DNA from: Lachnospiraceae bacterium
Lineage (GTDB): Bacteria > Bacillota > Clostridia > Lachnospirales > Lachnospiraceae
NCBI GenBank assembly: GCA_017434885.1
Contig: JAFSGE010000041.1
Location: forward strand, 33,518 to 97,517
Direction of reading: 5' to 3'
Length of the DNA stretch: 64,000 nt
A program made the translations under genes and the position numbers. Below, piece after piece: positions 33,645-43,306 of this stretch. Every line of letters begins with the position of its first letter. Position 1 is the stretch's first letter. Under the pieces are notes generated by a model. It was given only the letters and a program-made list of their open reading frames with translations, had not been told where the DNA came from and searched no databases.

Positions 33645-34259
33645 TTGAGTGGGATTAATTTAACGGATTTAGGTGAAGGAACTACAATTACTCTGAAAGT
33701 AAGTAATAAAGTACGTAGTATTGAGATGCATGCTGCGCTTGCAAAGATTTTGCGCGAGGATTTAGCTGTTATTACCATTGATTATCAGTCAAAGCAGGTG
33801 CTGAATTTTGATGGTGTACGCATTGAGATGGAGAGCCAGACAGAAGACGGTATGCCGTATAAATGGAGTAATGTGAAGGTTGCTTTTTATCAGAAGCAAT
33901 ATATTCTCCAGACGGAAGGTGAAGGAAACCGTATTAACCGTCGCGAATTTTTCCGCGTAGGTGTTTCCAAAAGAGGCTTGATGAGAATGGCAGGGCGAGG
34001 GCAGAAGGATATTATTGTGCGTGATATCAGTATGACAGGTTTTGCTATTACCGACCAGAGAAGAGAGCTTGATTTGCTGCCAGGAGATGAAATATCGGTA
34101 CATTTCGAGGATTTGGGACATGTACTTGATTTGGTGGGAAAGGTAGTGCGTATTCAGGATGAGGAAGATAAGATAGTGTATGGTCTTCGAATTATGAACT
34201 TATGTAAGGATTTGACGTCTTATATTTCTACCAAACAGCGTGCGGGCAGAGGAAAATAA
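33645..34259 (+). CDS. PilZ domain protein with YcgR/YpfB-like N-terminus
   Basis: The N-terminal ~95 residues are beta-rich, like the PilZN/YcgR-N domain of flagellar brakes. The PilZ domain follows, with NRREFFRV near residues 98-105 (RxxxR switch) and VRDISMTGFAI (DxSxxG), both c-di-GMP contacts. YcgR/YpfB proteins slow flagellar rotation when c-di-GMP rises. In a genome with flagellin and a PilZ-bearing chemoreceptor, this role is plausible. TTG start; GAGGG is 7 bases upstream. Confidence 0.88.
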   Translation: MSGINLTDLGEGTTITLKVSNKVRSIEMHAALAKILREDLAVITIDYQSKQVLNFDGVRIEMESQTEDGMPYKWSNVKVAFYQKQYILQTEGEGNRINRREFFRVGVSKRGLMRMAGRGQKDIIVRDISMTGFAITDQRRELDLLPGDEISVHFEDLGHVLDLVGKVVRIQDEEDKIVYGLRIMNLCKDLTSYISTKQRAGRGK

Positions 34260-34285
34260 TATTTTTGAAACAAAGAAAGGATATC

Positions 34286-35065
34286 ATGAAGCAAAAATCT
34301 GTGTTAAAAGGAAAATTACACGGAAGATATCACCTACTTGACACTATTAGGGGGATTACGCTGATTAGTATGATTCTCTATCATGGTGTCTGGGATTTAG
34401 TATACATGTATGGCGTGAAATGGAACTGGTACCGGGGAACCGGAGCCTATATTTGGCAGCAGAGCATTTGCTGGACGTTTATTTTTTTGTCCGGCTTTTG
34501 CCGGCCACTTGGCAAAAAGCCGTTGAAGCGAGGCCTTATGGTATTTGGGGGCGGCTTGTTGGTTACCATTGTTACGCTTCTTTTTATGCCTCAAAACAGG
34601 GTGGTGTTCGGCGTACTTACATTAACCGGCTCGGCGATGCTGTTAACGGTTCCGTTAGAGAAGGTGCTAAAAAAGATACCATCGCAATTAGGGTTTTTTA
34701 TAAGCCTTTTATGTTTTTTTATATTTAGAAACGTAAACAGCGGTACGCTTGGCTTTGAGGGGATTGTGCTGACTCAGCTTCCGAAGGCCCTGTACCGCGG
34801 ATTATTTATGACGTATCTCGGATTTCCGGAACCGGGATTTTATTCAACAGATTATTTTTCACTGCTTCCGTGGGTATTTTTGTTTGTTGCCGGATTTTTT
34901 CTGTATTATATTTTTCAAGAGAAAAAATGGCTGCAGAAGGAAGTGTTTTCATTAAATTGTAAACCGTTTAGTTTTCTTGGAAGACATTCCCTGATTATTT
35001 ATCTTTTGCATCAGCCGGTACTTTACAGCGTGATGACAGTATTGGATGTTTTGTCTGTCCTGTAA
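34286..35065 (+). CDS. DUF1624/heparan-alpha-glucosaminide acetyltransferase-like membrane protein
   Basis: ATG 34286 (AAAGG five bases before) is chosen over an upstream TTG. The N-terminus RYHLLDTIRGITLISMILYH with HGVWDLVY is the signature of DUF1624/HGSNAT-like acyltransferase membrane proteins. About seven helices follow, ending with SFLGRHSLIIYLLHQPVLY, a typical last helix. Related enzymes transfer acetyl groups across the membrane to sugars; the substrate here is unknown. Confidence 0.82.
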   Translation: MKQKSVLKGKLHGRYHLLDTIRGITLISMILYHGVWDLVYMYGVKWNWYRGTGAYIWQQSICWTFIFLSGFCRPLGKKPLKRGLMVFGGGLLVTIVTLLFMPQNRVVFGVLTLTGSAMLLTVPLEKVLKKIPSQLGFFISLLCFFIFRNVNSGTLGFEGIVLTQLPKALYRGLFMTYLGFPEPGFYSTDYFSLLPWVFLFVAGFFLYYIFQEKKWLQKEVFSLNCKPFSFLGRHSLIIYLLHQPVLYSVMTVLDVLSVL

Positions 35066-35094
35066 CAGGCTGTTTTGTAACCGATATTTTTTTA

Positions 35095-35124
35095 TTGAAA
35101 AATACAGGGGGAACGTGATATACT
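35095..35124 (+). promoter_or_regulatory. Promoter of the putative manganese transporter gene
   Basis: TTGAAA (35095-35100), an 18-bp spacer and TATACT (35119-35124), 50 bp before the GTG start. Confidence 0.6.
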
Positions 35125-35174
35125 GTGAAAGTTATATTAACAGGGGATTCGCAGTTTGTAAAAAGGAGAAAACA

Positions 35175-36047
35175 GTGACATTACACGTAGTTGAGCATGC
35201 CATCAGACATGCCATAGAGGATGGAATTAAAGTACTTCCGTTTTTGTTTGTAACTTATTTGGTAATGGAATATATTGAGCATAAGGCCGGAAAAAAGGCA
35301 GAGCAGGCGATTAAGAAGGCGGGCAGTTTTGGACCTCTTATCGGCGGGGTTATGGGTATTATTCCACAGTGCGGGTTTTCTGCAGCAGCATCTAATTTAT
35401 ATGCAGGAAGGATTATTACGCTTGGAACCTTGCTTGCAGTGTTTCTTTCCACTTCAGATGAGATGCTTCCGATTCTGATTTCTGAGCAGGTATCCATTTC
35501 TGCTATTGGTAAAATATTGGCAGTTAAAGCAGCAATCGGTATTGTGGCCGGATTTTTGATTGACTTGATATTCAAAAAGCAGCTTCATCAGGAAGAAGAG
35601 GAGCTTCGCATAGAGCATATGTGTGACCATGAGCATTGTCATTGTAATGAGGGAAAGATAGGACGCTCAGCATTAAAACATACCTTGCAAATCTTTTTCT
35701 TTATTTTTGTGATTACGCTTGTTTTGAATTTATTGATAGAGATGGTAGGGGAAGATGCACTGGCCGGTATTTTGAGCGGAAAGCCGGTAATCGGTCCGCT
35801 TGTTGCAGGACTGGTGGGACTGATACCGAATTGTGCGGCATCGGTTGTCATCACACAGTTATATCTGGAGGGAATGCTCAGTGCAGGAGCGATGCTTGCA
35901 GGCTTACTGGTAGGTGCCGGAGTAGGCGTATTGGTTCTTTTTAGGGTAAATGACAATTTAAAAGAGAATTTAAAGATTACAGCAATACTTTATATAATCG
36001 GAGTACTTGCAGGAATGATAACAGAAACAGCCGGTCTGATATGGTAG
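35175..36047 (+). CDS. Putative manganese (ArsP_2-type) transporter
   Basis: Translation from the GTG with AAGGAG six bases upstream gives 290 residues. The protein has two similar membrane halves. GGVMGIIPQCGFSAAASNLY in the first is echoed by GLVGLIPNCAASVVITQLY in the second, a PxCG/PNCA internal repeat typical of the putative manganese transporter/ArsP_2 family. Between the halves is a His/Glu-rich loop (EHMCDHEHCHCNEGK) that probably binds metal. Metal transport is a family-level inference; the ion is not certain. Confidence 0.8.
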   Translation: MTLHVVEHAIRHAIEDGIKVLPFLFVTYLVMEYIEHKAGKKAEQAIKKAGSFGPLIGGVMGIIPQCGFSAAASNLYAGRIITLGTLLAVFLSTSDEMLPILISEQVSISAIGKILAVKAAIGIVAGFLIDLIFKKQLHQEEEELRIEHMCDHEHCHCNEGKIGRSALKHTLQIFFFIFVITLVLNLLIEMVGEDALAGILSGKPVIGPLVAGLVGLIPNCAASVVITQLYLEGMLSAGAMLAGLLVGAGVGVLVLFRVNDNLKENLKITAILYIIGVLAGMITETAGLIW

Positions 36048-36060
36048 ACCGGCTGTTTTT
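36027..36060 (+). terminator. Terminator overlapping the transporter stop codon
   Basis: ACAGCCGGTCT (36027-36037) and AGACCGGCTGT (36046-36056) pair perfectly over 11 bp, followed by TTTT. The stop TAG lies at the start of the right arm. Confidence 0.88.
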
Positions 36061-36102
36061 GTGCTTCTTGGCTTGAAGCATAAAAAGGGGGATAAAAGAT
36101 TA

Positions 36103-37032
36103 TTAGAAATTAGCATAGTAATTTTTTACGACAGCCTGTGCAGGCTTTTCGTAAATGTCATAGCCGCCGTTTGTGGAGGCTTTGCAGGCAGGATACTGTT
36201 TCCATGCCCAATCCCAAAGGCAAAAACCTTCTACCCAAGGGCGTTTTTTGCAGGCTTCAAACATGGCTGTATACCAATCAGCCTGTTCCTGCAGGTTTAC
36301 TTCTCCGCGCTGACTCCAGTCGTTTGGAACTTTGGAGGAGCCCTCTGTGGACATACATCCACATTCCGCAAAGAAGAAAGGTTTGTTAAACTTTTTCACA
36401 ACAGCTTCTATTCTGTCAAGTTCCTGTTCCCAATCCTGTAAGGGATAATAACCACTGGAGGAAATTACATCTACGCAATCCCACCAGGTAACGTTATCTT
36501 CCTGGTATTTGTCAGTATTATAGGAAACAGGACCATGGTAAATTTCTTTGATATCGGAAATAAGCTTGCGCCATTCATCTGCCCGTCTTTCACTCATAAC
36601 CATTTCACATCCGGCAATGAACATTTCACATCCGGTTTCTTCTGCAATTTTTGCATAATGCAACTGGAAATCCGTATAGGAAGCAAACCAGTTACTCCAT
36701 TTCGGTTCACAATGTACATCTTTATCAAAGAAGTTAATATGAGCACGCCAGGTACCGTTTTTACAATTGGCAGTAGGCTTTAGTGCTACACGAAGACCAA
36801 TTTTGTGAGCATATGCAATCATTTGAATTAATTCTTTATCTGACATGGTAGCGTCAGTAGTATAAGAAATCTCTTCCGACTGGGGTGTTTCCTGAAGACC
36901 GTTGGGAACAAGGATGATAAAATCAGCGCCTGTCTTTTCCTTTAAATTGTCCAAACTTTCGTAGGCTTCTTTGGTTTCAAGACTTCCTTTATGACAAAAA
37001 GCACCAAAGGTAACACCTTTAATAAATTGCAT
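36103..37032 (-). CDS. Glycoside hydrolase family 113-like enzyme (beta-mannanase/xylanase type), cytoplasmic
   Basis: A TIM-barrel of 309 aa without a signal peptide. It opens KGVTFGAFCHKGSL, and GLRVALKPT marks a core strand. The likely acid/base is E143 in IAGCEM and the nucleophile E223 in FFFAECGC, followed by WVEGFCLWDWAW. This set matches GH113 and related 1,4-beta-xylanase-annotated proteins acting on beta-mannan-type oligosaccharides. GGAG precedes the ATG. It is divergent from an AraC regulator, which probably controls it. Confidence 0.82.
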   Translation of the reverse strand: MQFIKGVTFGAFCHKGSLETKEAYESLDNLKEKTGADFIILVPNGLQETPQSEEISYTTDATMSDKELIQMIAYAHKIGLRVALKPTANCKNGTWRAHINFFDKDVHCEPKWSNWFASYTDFQLHYAKIAEETGCEMFIAGCEMVMSERRADEWRKLISDIKEIYHGPVSYNTDKYQEDNVTWWDCVDVISSSGYYPLQDWEQELDRIEAVVKKFNKPFFFAECGCMSTEGSSKVPNDWSQRGEVNLQEQADWYTAMFEACKKRPWVEGFCLWDWAWKQYPACKASTNGGYDIYEKPAQAVVKNYYANF

Positions 37033-37183
37033 ATAAAACTCCTTTCTGCATCAAATGGTCAAAAAATACTATAGCGTTCATGTATAAAACTATAGCACTT
37101 TTAAAAAGAATCGGATATAATATTGCTGTGTAAAAATTGTAAAAATCTATTCCATAATGAGATGGGAAAAGAAGGACACAGTT

Positions 37184-38065
37184 ATGCAATATTTGTTTGA
37201 ATACAGCGATACACTGAATTCTCCCTATGAGGCGTTTTTGTATGATACATCATGGATGGATTTTCCCATACGTCCTCACTGGCATTATTTCATGGAAATT
37301 GTTTATATGAAGGAAGGAACCGGTCTGATAGAAACTGACGGAAAAAGTTATATTGTCGAGGCCGGTGACTTGATTTTATTTCATCCCGAATCGGTTCATG
37401 CCATTTATACAGCCACGAATTATCCTTTAAAATATGAGGTAATGAAGTTTGATGTAAATAAGCTGTATACGGAAAACAGCTATGCGCCGAAATTGCGGAT
37501 TATTCTCGGCAGTGCCAGCAAAAGTATCAATGCACCTGTATTTTTCCCGGAAAAGGAAATCAGGGATATTCCTGTGGCGGAAATGTTCGAGGAGTGCAGG
37601 AGAGAGCTTGCAGAGAGAAACTACGGTTATGATATTATAGTACATAATAAAATTTGTTATTTACTCGTGAATTTAATCCGTCTCTGGAGGGAAAAGGGTT
37701 TTGACACCGACGTTGCGGCTACCCATTCCCAGGAGATTGATTCTATTCATGCCATTACGGCATATATTGATGCTCATGCCGGAGACCCGATTAGAGTAGA
37801 GGATTTGGCAGATATGTGCAATATGAGTTATTCTTATTTTGCCAAAAACTTTAAGCAGTATTATGGTCGTTCCTGTAAGGAATATATTGAATTTATCCGG
37901 ATATGTAAGGCTGAGGATTTGTTATTGTTTACCGATTTTGATTTGAGCTATATCAGTCAGGAAACGGGATTTTCGGACAGCAGCCATCTGATTAAGATTT
38001 TTAGGAAGTGGAAGGGCGTTACCCCTAAACAATTTAAGATGCAACATGCAAAGAAAGCAGAGTAG
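37184..38065 (+). CDS. AraC family transcriptional regulator with cupin sensing domain
   Basis: ATG 37184 (GAAGGA 7 bases upstream) gives 293 residues. An N-terminal cupin (PHWHYFMEIVYMKEGTG, VEAGDLILFHPESVH) should bind a small ligand, probably a sugar. The C-terminal AraC DNA-binding region has IRVEDLADMCNMSYSYFAKNF, read in two parts, and LSYISQETGFSDSSHLIKIF with the ending GVTPKQFKM. Divergent arrangement with the GH113 gene suggests a local sugar-induced pair. Confidence 0.92.
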   Translation: MQYLFEYSDTLNSPYEAFLYDTSWMDFPIRPHWHYFMEIVYMKEGTGLIETDGKSYIVEAGDLILFHPESVHAIYTATNYPLKYEVMKFDVNKLYTENSYAPKLRIILGSASKSINAPVFFPEKEIRDIPVAEMFEECRRELAERNYGYDIIVHNKICYLLVNLIRLWREKGFDTDVAATHSQEIDSIHAITAYIDAHAGDPIRVEDLADMCNMSYSYFAKNFKQYYGRSCKEYIEFIRICKAEDLLLFTDFDLSYISQETGFSDSSHLIKIFRKWKGVTPKQFKMQHAKKAE

Positions 38066-38087
38066 AGGCATATGCCAAAGAGTCATG

Positions 38088-38125
38088 CACGACCCTCGAT
38101 TCCGCTGCGCTGCATCTCGGTCGTG
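38088..38125. repeat. GC-rich hairpin beside tRNA-Lys
   Basis: CACGACC (38088-38094) pairs with GGTCGTG (38119-38125). The loop contains CCGCTGCGCTGC. It is strikingly GC-rich for this genome and lies 3' of the tRNA-Lys gene, comparable in setting, though not sequence, to the GC-rich hairpin beside tRNA-Pro. Confidence 0.5.
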
Positions 38126-38145
38126 GACTTCGTCCTATCAAATAA

Positions 38146-38192
38146 AAAATCCTATACCATATGTGAGCAAGCTCCCAATGGTTTAGGATTTT
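38146..38192. terminator. Bidirectional terminator between AraC gene and tRNA-Lys
   Basis: A 15-bp stem with one mismatch: AAAATCCTATACCAT (38146-38160) against ATGGTTTAGGATTTT (38178-38192), with an inner GAGC/GCTC. A- and T-runs on either side allow use from both directions. Confidence 0.75.
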
Positions 38193-38271
38193 CTATTTGG
38201 CATGATTCATTGTCTACACGAAAAAAGCACCATCCCCAAGGCTCCTACGTCCTCAAAAATGGTACTCATAG

Positions 38272-38344
38272 TGCGTCTTCAGGGGCTCGAACCCTGGACA
38301 CCCTGATTAAGAGTCAGGTGCTCTACCAACTGAGCTAAAGACGC
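38272..38344 (-). tRNA. tRNA-Lys (anticodon CTT)
   Basis: On the minus strand, acceptor GCGTCTT pairs with AAGACGC. The anticodon stem CCTGA/TCAGG encloses CTCTTAA, so the anticodon is CTT (codon AAG). The T arm is CCAGG-GTTCGAG-CCCCTG-like, with the conserved GGTTCGA. Discriminator A; no encoded CCA. It has its own upstream promoter. Confidence 0.95.
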
Positions 38345-38389
38345 GTTTCTTTAGTATTTGTTGCATTTGTGATTTGCAACGCAAGTGTT

Positions 38390-38418
38390 ATTATAGTATA
38401 ATGTTTTTTGGTTTGCAA
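38390..38418 (-). promoter_or_regulatory. Sigma-A promoter of tRNA-Lys
   Basis: Minus strand: TTGCAA (38418-38413), a 17-bp spacer and TATAAT (38395-38390), 46 bp upstream of the tRNA. Confidence 0.75.
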
Positions 38419-38487
38419 GTACTTTTTTAAAAATTTTTTAAGAAATTTTATTTTTTTATAAAATAACAGGACAGGACGGTAGTAAAA

Positions 38488-39282
38488 TTGATTTTTGAAA
38501 CGCATGCGCATTATGATGACGACGCTTTTGATAATGATAGAAAAGAGCTTCTCTTAAGTATGGAAGAAGCCGGAATAGAAACGATTGTCAATATCGGCGC
38601 CAATATAGAGAGCTGTAAAAGTACACTTGCCCTTTGCCGGGAATATCCCTTCGTTTACGGGGCGCTTGGTGTACATCCTTCGGATGCGGAGGAATTAAAT
38701 GAAGAAACTTTTGCATGGCTTAAGCAGGCCGCAGAGAGCAATTCAATTCAAAAAGGCGGCAAAATCGTGGCAATTGGGGAAATCGGTCTTGATTATTACT
38801 GGGACAAGGAAGAGGATGTGCAGGAAAATCAAAGAATCTGGTTTGAAAAGCAGGCAAATCTGGCAAGAGAGTTGTCCTTACCCATGGTTGTGCATTCAAG
38901 AGATGCGGCGAAAGACACCATGGATATGATGAAGGCTATGCATGCGGAGGAAATCGGAGGAATCGTGCACTGCTACTCATATTCCGTAGAGCAGGCAAAG
39001 GAATATCTGAAGATGGGCTTTTATTTTGGCATCGGAGGGGTACTTACATTTTCCAATGCAAAGAAATTAAAGGAAGTCGTGGAGTATTTGCCTATGGATG
39101 CCATTGTGCTTGAAACGGATTGTCCTTATCTTGCACCGGTACCCAACAGAGGCAAGCGGAACAGTTCCTTGAATCTTCCTTATGTGGCAAAGGAAATAGC
39201 TGTGATTAAGGGTATGGACGAAGAGGAAGTAATTCGGATAACAAGAGAAAATGCCAAAAGAGTTTATCAAATAGAGAGGTAA
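38488..39282 (+). CDS. tatD: TatD family metal-dependent deoxyribonuclease/hydrolase
   Basis: The TIM-barrel metal hydrolase signature is present: IFETHAHYDDDAFD at the start, VYGALGVHPSDA, AIGEIGLDYYWDKEEDVQENQ (EIGLDY), MVVHSRDAAKDTM, GIVHCYSYS and LETDCPYLAPVPNRGKRN. TatD enzymes are Mg2+-dependent 3'-5' nucleases linked to DNA repair and RNA processing. The start is TTG; the ribosome site is weak. The next gene, rsmA, starts 5 bp later; the tatD-rsmA pair is conserved in Firmicutes. Confidence 0.95.
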   Translation: MIFETHAHYDDDAFDNDRKELLLSMEEAGIETIVNIGANIESCKSTLALCREYPFVYGALGVHPSDAEELNEETFAWLKQAAESNSIQKGGKIVAIGEIGLDYYWDKEEDVQENQRIWFEKQANLARELSLPMVVHSRDAAKDTMDMMKAMHAEEIGGIVHCYSYSVEQAKEYLKMGFYFGIGGVLTFSNAKKLKEVVEYLPMDAIVLETDCPYLAPVPNRGKRNSSLNLPYVAKEIAVIKGMDEEEVIRITRENAKRVYQIER

Positions 39283-39287
39283 ATGCT

Positions 39288-40154
39288 ATGCCTACATTAG
39301 GAAACCCTACGGGAACCATTGAGGTTCTCAAAAAATACAATTTTAATTTTCAAAAACGTTTTGGTCAAAACTTTTTAATCGACAGCAATATATTGGAAAA
39401 AATTGTCAGTGCAGCGCAGGTGACAAAGGAGGACTGTGTCCTGGAAATCGGACCGGGAATCGGAACCATGACCCAGTATCTGGCAGAAAGCGCGCGGGAA
39501 GTTATTGCGGTAGAGATAGATAAATCGTTAATTCCCATATTGGCAGATACATTATCTCCTTATGACAATGTAACCGTCATTAATGAAGATATTTTGAAGG
39601 TAGATATCCGCAAGCTGGTGGAAGAGAAGAATCAGGGCAAACCCATTAAGGTAGTGGCAAATCTGCCCTATTATATTACGACACCAATTATCATGGGATT
39701 GTTTGAAAGCCATGTACCGCTAAAAAGTATTACCATTATGATTCAGAAAGAAGTGGCGGACAGAATGCAGGTGGGTCCCGGAACGAAAGATTACGGCGCC
39801 CTGTCACTGGCAGTACAGTATTACGCCAAGCCGGAAGTGGTGGCTTATGTTTCACCGGACTGTTTTATTCCAAAGCCCAATGTCGGCAGTGCTGTTATCC
39901 GTCTTGACAGATATGAGGAGCCTCCGGTACAAGTGGAGGATGAGGAATTTATGTTTAAGATAATTCGTGCGGCCTTTAACCAGAGACGAAAAACACTAGC
40001 AAACGGCTTAGGGAATGCACCTGATTTACCTATTACCAGAGCTCAGGCAGCAGAAGCACTGGAAGAACTTGGATTTAGTGCATCTATAAGGGGTGAAGCA
40101 TTAACATTGGAGGAATTTGCCTTACTTAGTAATCATTTGTTGAAAATTGTGTAA
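39288..40154 (+). CDS. rsmA: 16S rRNA (adenine1518/1519-N6)-dimethyltransferase
   Basis: RsmA/KsgA dimethylates two adjacent adenines in the 3' hairpin of 16S rRNA during late 30S assembly. Visible are RFGQNFLIDSNILEKIV, the SAM motif VLEIGPGIGTMTQYLA, VIAVEIDKSLIP and the catalytic NLPYYITTPIIM. Further on come MIQKEVADRM, FIPKPNVGSAVI and FNQRRKTLANGL. The length (288 aa) is standard. GAGAGG lies before the ATG. It ends at a compact terminator. Confidence 0.97.
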   Translation: MPTLGNPTGTIEVLKKYNFNFQKRFGQNFLIDSNILEKIVSAAQVTKEDCVLEIGPGIGTMTQYLAESAREVIAVEIDKSLIPILADTLSPYDNVTVINEDILKVDIRKLVEEKNQGKPIKVVANLPYYITTPIIMGLFESHVPLKSITIMIQKEVADRMQVGPGTKDYGALSLAVQYYAKPEVVAYVSPDCFIPKPNVGSAVIRLDRYEEPPVQVEDEEFMFKIIRAAFNQRRKTLANGLGNAPDLPITRAQAAEALEELGFSASIRGEALTLEEFALLSNHLLKIV

Positions 40155-40159
40155 GTGAG

Positions 40160-40187
40160 AAGGATAGCGTCTGCTATCCTTTTTTTG
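40160..40187 (+). terminator. Terminator after rsmA
   Basis: AAGGATAGC (40160-40168) and GCTATCCTT (40173-40181) with a 4-base loop, followed by TTTTTT. Confidence 0.9.
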
Positions 40188-40207
40188 CTGAATGGAAGAC
40201 GCTGTTA

Positions 40208-40240
40208 GGTAATAATATACACAATATGTGGATTATTACC
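40208..40240. repeat. Inverted repeat upstream of the TPR gene, operator-like
   Basis: GGTAATAAT (40208-40216) and ATTATTACC (40232-40240) match perfectly, with an inner CACA-ATA-TGTG. There is no T-run, so it is more like a binding site than a terminator. It lies 44 bp upstream of the promoter's -35. Confidence 0.45.
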
Positions 40241-40283
40241 ACAAAAAACAGCCAATATCTTGTTAAATTCTTGCGGATTGCTT

Positions 40284-40312
40284 TTGACATACGCATACCT
40301 ATATGGTACACT
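40284..40312 (+). promoter_or_regulatory. Promoter of the TPR/AAA-like gene
   Basis: TTGACA (40284-40289), a 17-bp spacer and TACACT (40307-40312). Confidence 0.7.
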
Positions 40313-40370
40313 TAGAAAATGAAAATAGGATAACTATGTCTAAAATACGAAAAAGCATGAGGTGAGTACC

Positions 40371-43286
40371 TTGGATAAGTATGAATATAAAGTACGTGCG
40401 GACGAGATTAAATCGTTAATAGCAGAAGGAGAATACGCAGAAGCGGTTAAAATTGCAGATACCATTGACTGGCGCAGAGTCAAAAGTGTGATGATGCTTT
40501 GTACTATCAGTGATTTGTACAAAATTAACCGTCGCTATGAGGACAGCCGTGATATTTTGCTGCTTGCTTATGAAAAGCACAGCGGCGGTCGTTTGATAGT
40601 ATATTCTCTTTGTGAACTTTCCATTAAACTTGAAGAGTATGTACAGGCGATTGAATATTATAAAGAATTTGTGCAGTTAGCGCCCAAGGACAGCGGACGC
40701 TATGTTTTGCAATACAAGCTTTACGAAGCACAGGAAGTAAGTCTGGAAGAGAGAATTGCAGTTCTTGAAGAGTTCAAAAAGAAGGACTACCGCGAAAAAT
40801 GGGCTTACGAGCTTGCATATCTGTATCACAGAGTTGGTTTGGAAACTAAATGCGTGGAGGAGTGTGATGAAATCGTCCTCTGGTTTGGTGACGGCAGATA
40901 TGTTTTGAAAGCGTTGGAATTGAAACAGCTTCATCAGCCTCTTTCCGAAGAACAGCAGGAAAAATATGAACAGTTACGTCAGACAGGCGGAATCATTCAG
41001 TCTGATTATGTTGCCCAAAGCAATGCCATTAAGGAAGAGGCAAATGTGGCGACCGAAGAGGAAGATGATGATGAGTACAGCATTAAAGAAAATGTGCTGA
41101 CAGATCCTACTCAGGAGATTCCCAGTAAGGAACTTGAAGATATTCAGGTAAAAACAGTAGATGTCAGCCAGTACAATACCATTAATCTGCAAAAAGAACT
41201 TGCAGAGAGTATGAAAGAATTTTTGGAAAACAATCCTACTGCGGAAATGCCGGTTGAAAATGTAGCGCTTGAAATGGAGCAGACTAAAATTTTTGAGCCT
41301 GTTGCAGAGGGCGAAGAGACAGCGGCTGATGATGAAACAGCACAACAGAGTGCATTTGTTGAAGCGGATGAGGCAGGAGAAGAGGGACAATCAGAAATTT
41401 CTCTTACCGGAGATCTTGCAGAAATGACTCCCGTTTACGTTTCTCAGGATACAGACGAAATGCAGCTTCTTAATGAAGGTACCGACGTTTCCAAAGAAGT
41501 ATTTTTCGGAAATACTGCGGAAGTGAGCATTGAGGAAGTGGTGTCCGAGCTTGCAGAGAAAAATGCAGAGGCGGCGAAGGAATATGAACAGGCAACACTG
41601 CCCATTGCAGAAGAAAAGCCTGTGCAGGCAACGTCGGCAGAAAAAGTTATCGGGATGCCGGCAGCAAGCCCCGACCCGGCTCTTAGCAACACCGGAGTGA
41701 TTAAGACATTTGTTAAACCATCCGGTTATGATAATCTGCTTTCCCAGGAATATGACGGACAGATTAGTCTGGTAGTTCCTGAGGAAGAAAAAGTAGAAAA
41801 ACAGATTACGGGACAGCTCAGCATTGATGATATTATGACCGAGTGGGAGCGCATCAAGAAAGAAAATGAGCGCAAACGCATGGAAGAAATCAGGGAGCGT
41901 GTGCAAAAGCAGACCAACACACTGTTTGCCGATTTTGATGAATCCACCAAGACAGGTCTTTTGGAAGAATTGGAAAAGGCCATGATTTCTGCCGCAATGA
42001 AGGAAGAAAAGAAGCGTATCGAAGAAGGCAGACCAAGAGTGATTAAGGTGGCCGATATCGAGGCAGAGGAAGCGGCAAAAGAGCAGGCTTTAAAAGAACA
42101 GGAGAAGACTGCTGCTAAGGAAGCAGAAAAAGAAGCTGTTAAGAAAGCCTCTAAACTGATTGAAGAAGTTCAGGAACTGGGTGAAGTAGAAGAACTGGAA
42201 GAAATTGAAGAACCTCAGATGTCAGAGGATACATCGGAAGTTAAAAATGTAACAGTGCCTGCTGAACCTGCAAAGAAAGCAGAAGCAGCAGAAGATGTTT
42301 CTGATGCAGAAGAGCAACAGGAAGCAGAAGAAGCCGTAGCAGTGGAAGAAGTAGATATAACCGAAATCCCTGAAGTGACAGTGGCTCTGGAAGACGATGA
42401 GACAGAAGCTGCCGAGGATGAACAGGAAGCTGAGCCCGCCGCTGAGGAATCGGAGGAAGATTCTGAAGCTGAGCAGGAAACTGATACAGAAGAATCCCAT
42501 GAAGAAGATAAAGCGGCTTCCGATAAAGCAAAGGCTCGTGAAATGACGCAGAGTGAAAGAGAGCAGTTTGCCCCTTTCATTCATCACAAGCGTACCAGAA
42601 GACAGATAGTGGAAACCATTGATAACATCAGCATGGCTTCTTATGCGGGCAATGTTGTGATTACCGGTGAAGAAGGTACAGGAACGACGGCGCTTGCCAA
42701 GCTTCTTGTAAAAGAAGTACAGCTTTCCGACAGCAATTTCTCCGGAAAGGTAGCAAAGATTTCCGGTGCTACCATGAACAAAAAAGACGTGGCGGCAACT
42801 TTGGATAAATTGGAAGACGGTGCTTTGATTATTGAAGGTGCCGCCACTATGAAAAAAGATACGGTGGATGCGCTTTTAAAAGAACTTGAAAAAGAAGATA
42901 AAGGAATGATAGTACTTCTGACTGACAGTAAGCAGAAAATGGATGAGTTCCTTTTGAAAAATGAAGGTTTGTTGCCGCTGTTTAATCTGCGTGTGGATGT
43001 AGAAGCATTAGATGACCAGACATTGGTTAAGTATGCAAAGAAGTATGCTCTTGACCAGGAGTATGCCATTGATGAGCTTGGCGTACTGGCACTTCATACC
43101 AGAATTGCGGAAATGCAGACCAGTGACCATGAAGTAACGCTTTCCGAAATAGAAGAGATTGTGGACGAAGCAATTTACTTTGCTGACAAGAAAACGCCGG
43201 CGCATTTCTTTGATATTTTACTCGGTAAGCGTTATGATGAAGAAGACATGGTAGTTCTTCGGGAAAAAGATTTCATGCATTATTAA
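40371..43286 (+). CDS. Large TPR - acidic linker - degenerate AAA-like protein
   Basis: Residues 1-200 are tetratricopeptide-like helices ([32 protein letters not shown]). Residues about 215-715 are low-complexity, extremely rich in Glu/Ala, and probably disordered. Residues about 720-970 resemble a CbbX/CfxQ-type AAA domain ([54 protein letters not shown]). The Walker A Lys is replaced by T772 and the Walker B DE reads EG (E822-G823), so ATP hydrolysis is doubtful. TTG 40371 has GAGGTGA five bases upstream; the GTG at 40362 would overlap that site. No membrane segment. Function unknown; a scaffold is most likely. Confidence 0.75.
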   Translation: MDKYEYKVRADEIKSLIAEGEYAEAVKIADTIDWRRVKSVMMLCTISDLYKINRRYEDSRDILLLAYEKHSGGRLIVYSLCELSIKLEEYVQAIEYYKEFVQLAPKDSGRYVLQYKLYEAQEVSLEERIAVLEEFKKKDYREKWAYELAYLYHRVGLETKCVEECDEIVLWFGDGRYVLKALELKQLHQPLSEEQQEKYEQLRQTGGIIQSDYVAQSNAIKEEANVATEEEDDDEYSIKENVLTDPTQEIPSKELEDIQVKTVDVSQYNTINLQKELAESMKEFLENNPTAEMPVENVALEMEQTKIFEPVAEGEETAADDETAQQSAFVEADEAGEEGQSEISLTGDLAEMTPVYVSQDTDEMQLLNEGTDVSKEVFFGNTAEVSIEEVVSELAEKNAEAAKEYEQATLPIAEEKPVQATSAEKVIGMPAASPDPALSNTGVIKTFVKPSGYDNLLSQEYDGQISLVVPEEEKVEKQITGQLSIDDIMTEWERIKKENERKRMEEIRERVQKQTNTLFADFDESTKTGLLEELEKAMISAAMKEEKKRIEEGRPRVIKVADIEAEEAAKEQALKEQEKTAAKEAEKEAVKKASKLIEEVQELGEVEELEEIEEPQMSEDTSEVKNVTVPAEPAKKAEAAEDVSDAEEQQEAEEAVAVEEVDITEIPEVTVALEDDETEAAEDEQEAEPAAEESEEDSEAEQETDTEESHEEDKAASDKAKAREMTQSEREQFAPFIHHKRTRRQIVETIDNISMASYAGNVVITGEEGTGTTALAKLLVKEVQLSDSNFSGKVAKISGATMNKKDVAATLDKLEDGALIIEGAATMKKDTVDALLKELEKEDKGMIVLLTDSKQKMDEFLLKNEGLLPLFNLRVDVEALDDQTLVKYAKKYALDQEYAIDELGVLALHTRIAEMQTSDHEVTLSEIEEIVDEAIYFADKKTPAHFFDILLGKRYDEEDMVVLREKDFMHY

Positions 43287-43306
43287 AAATAGATGGGGGT
43301 TATGGT

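Noticed and set aside
38072-38338. 88-codon plus-strand ORF after the AraC gene
   Set aside because: It runs through the GC-rich hairpin, the bidirectional terminator and the antisense of tRNA-Lys; no ribosome site.
41391-42587. Several minus-strand ORFs (up to 171 codons) within the TPR/acidic gene
   Set aside because: They are antisense shadows of the Glu/Ala-rich linker; Ser- or Phe/Leu-rich composition and no ribosome sites.
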